From contig JBLDXI010000013.1 of NCBI GenBank assembly GCA_047495785.1, positions 3,844,001-3,908,000 of the forward strand: 64,000 bases of DNA, in the 5' to 3' direction. The DNA comes from Lepidodermella squamata. Lineage: Eukaryota; Gastrotricha. A program made the position numbers and the translations under genes. Positions 63,801 to 64,000 of the stretch are shown here, piece after piece (position 1 is the first letter of the stretch; each line of letters starts with the position of its first letter). The notes under the pieces are model-generated. The model ran no database searches and was not told where the DNA came from. It was given only the letters and a program-made list of their open reading frames with translations.

Positions 63801-63832
63801 GGCCCTTTTCAGGGCCACAAGTTGTTGCAACA
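63801..63832 (+). terminator. Histone 3' end: stem-loop plus conserved downstream element (H3)
   Basis: Stem-loop GGCCCTTTTCAGGGCC (63801-63816), then ACAAGT and TGTTGCAACA (63823-63832). Confidence 0.95.
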
Positions 63833-64000
63833 GTGTTTACATTAAATTAAAACCGTGTGAAAAATACTAATAAATAATAGACGACGGTGTATTACCGTAT
63901 CATAATATGTTCCCTGCTAGTAACGGTAGCAAACAGCTGCAGAAAATCTATGAGAACTCGAGGCTAAATGATGTTTCACTGATTCCTAGTGATAAATGGG

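Overview
The window is nuclear DNA of an invertebrate animal. Genes are split by small GT-AG introns (often 49-80 bp), and the proteins are metazoan: RGK-type GTPase, CUB/trypsin proteases, MCM7, DCP2, PIN4, ZMYND12 and replication-dependent histones with 3' stem-loops. I cannot name the phylum. A ciliary gene (ZMYND12) together with operon-like, probably trans-spliced gene strings argues for an animal that has motile cilia and also uses spliced-leader trans-splicing. All exon models were read by eye from splice consensus, reading phase and remembered family features. No alignment or search was run.

Layout. 1-2159: PUS7 (cut by the left edge) and DPM1, both minus. 2868-5480: a 5'-truncated CR1/Jockey-like retrotransposon, then a 5'-truncated RTE-like fragment with a perfect 13-bp target duplication (6542-7261). 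8317-9875: a WD40 protein. 10428-12837: an RGK-like GTPase with a large upstream desert (12838-18196) that holds two nested inverted-repeat elements and an E-box/CRE cluster. 18197-25636: five minus-strand genes (a tandem pair of unrecognised membrane proteins, FARSB, PIN4, MOSPD-like). 26201-26844: a Mutator-like foldback element. 27374-29906: MCM7. 30988-44783: three tandem CUB/serine-protease genes, the third catalytically dead, with a C19orf12-like gene between the first and second. 45711-49279: NSUN5 and SPRYD7. 50032-54533: a very tight minus-strand string (unknown 128-aa protein, DPM3, LIPT2, ASCC1, DCP2). 55034-56311: ZMYND12. 57262-58437: an NmrA-like gene with one apparent frameshift. 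58875-63832: histone genes H2B, H2A, H4 and H3.

How parts work together. The histone genes form two divergent pairs (H2B/H2A and H4/H3) with CCAAT and E2F-like motifs, and all end in the same stem-loop plus a conserved downstream element. A polyadenylated retrotransposon has landed 25 bp before the H2B start codon. DPM1 and DPM3 (dolichol-phosphate mannose synthase subunits) both occur here but in separate gene strings. In the DPM3 string the DPM3 stop codon directly abuts the LIPT2 start codon, and strong 3' splice acceptors sit 2 nt before the DPM3 and ASCC1 start codons.
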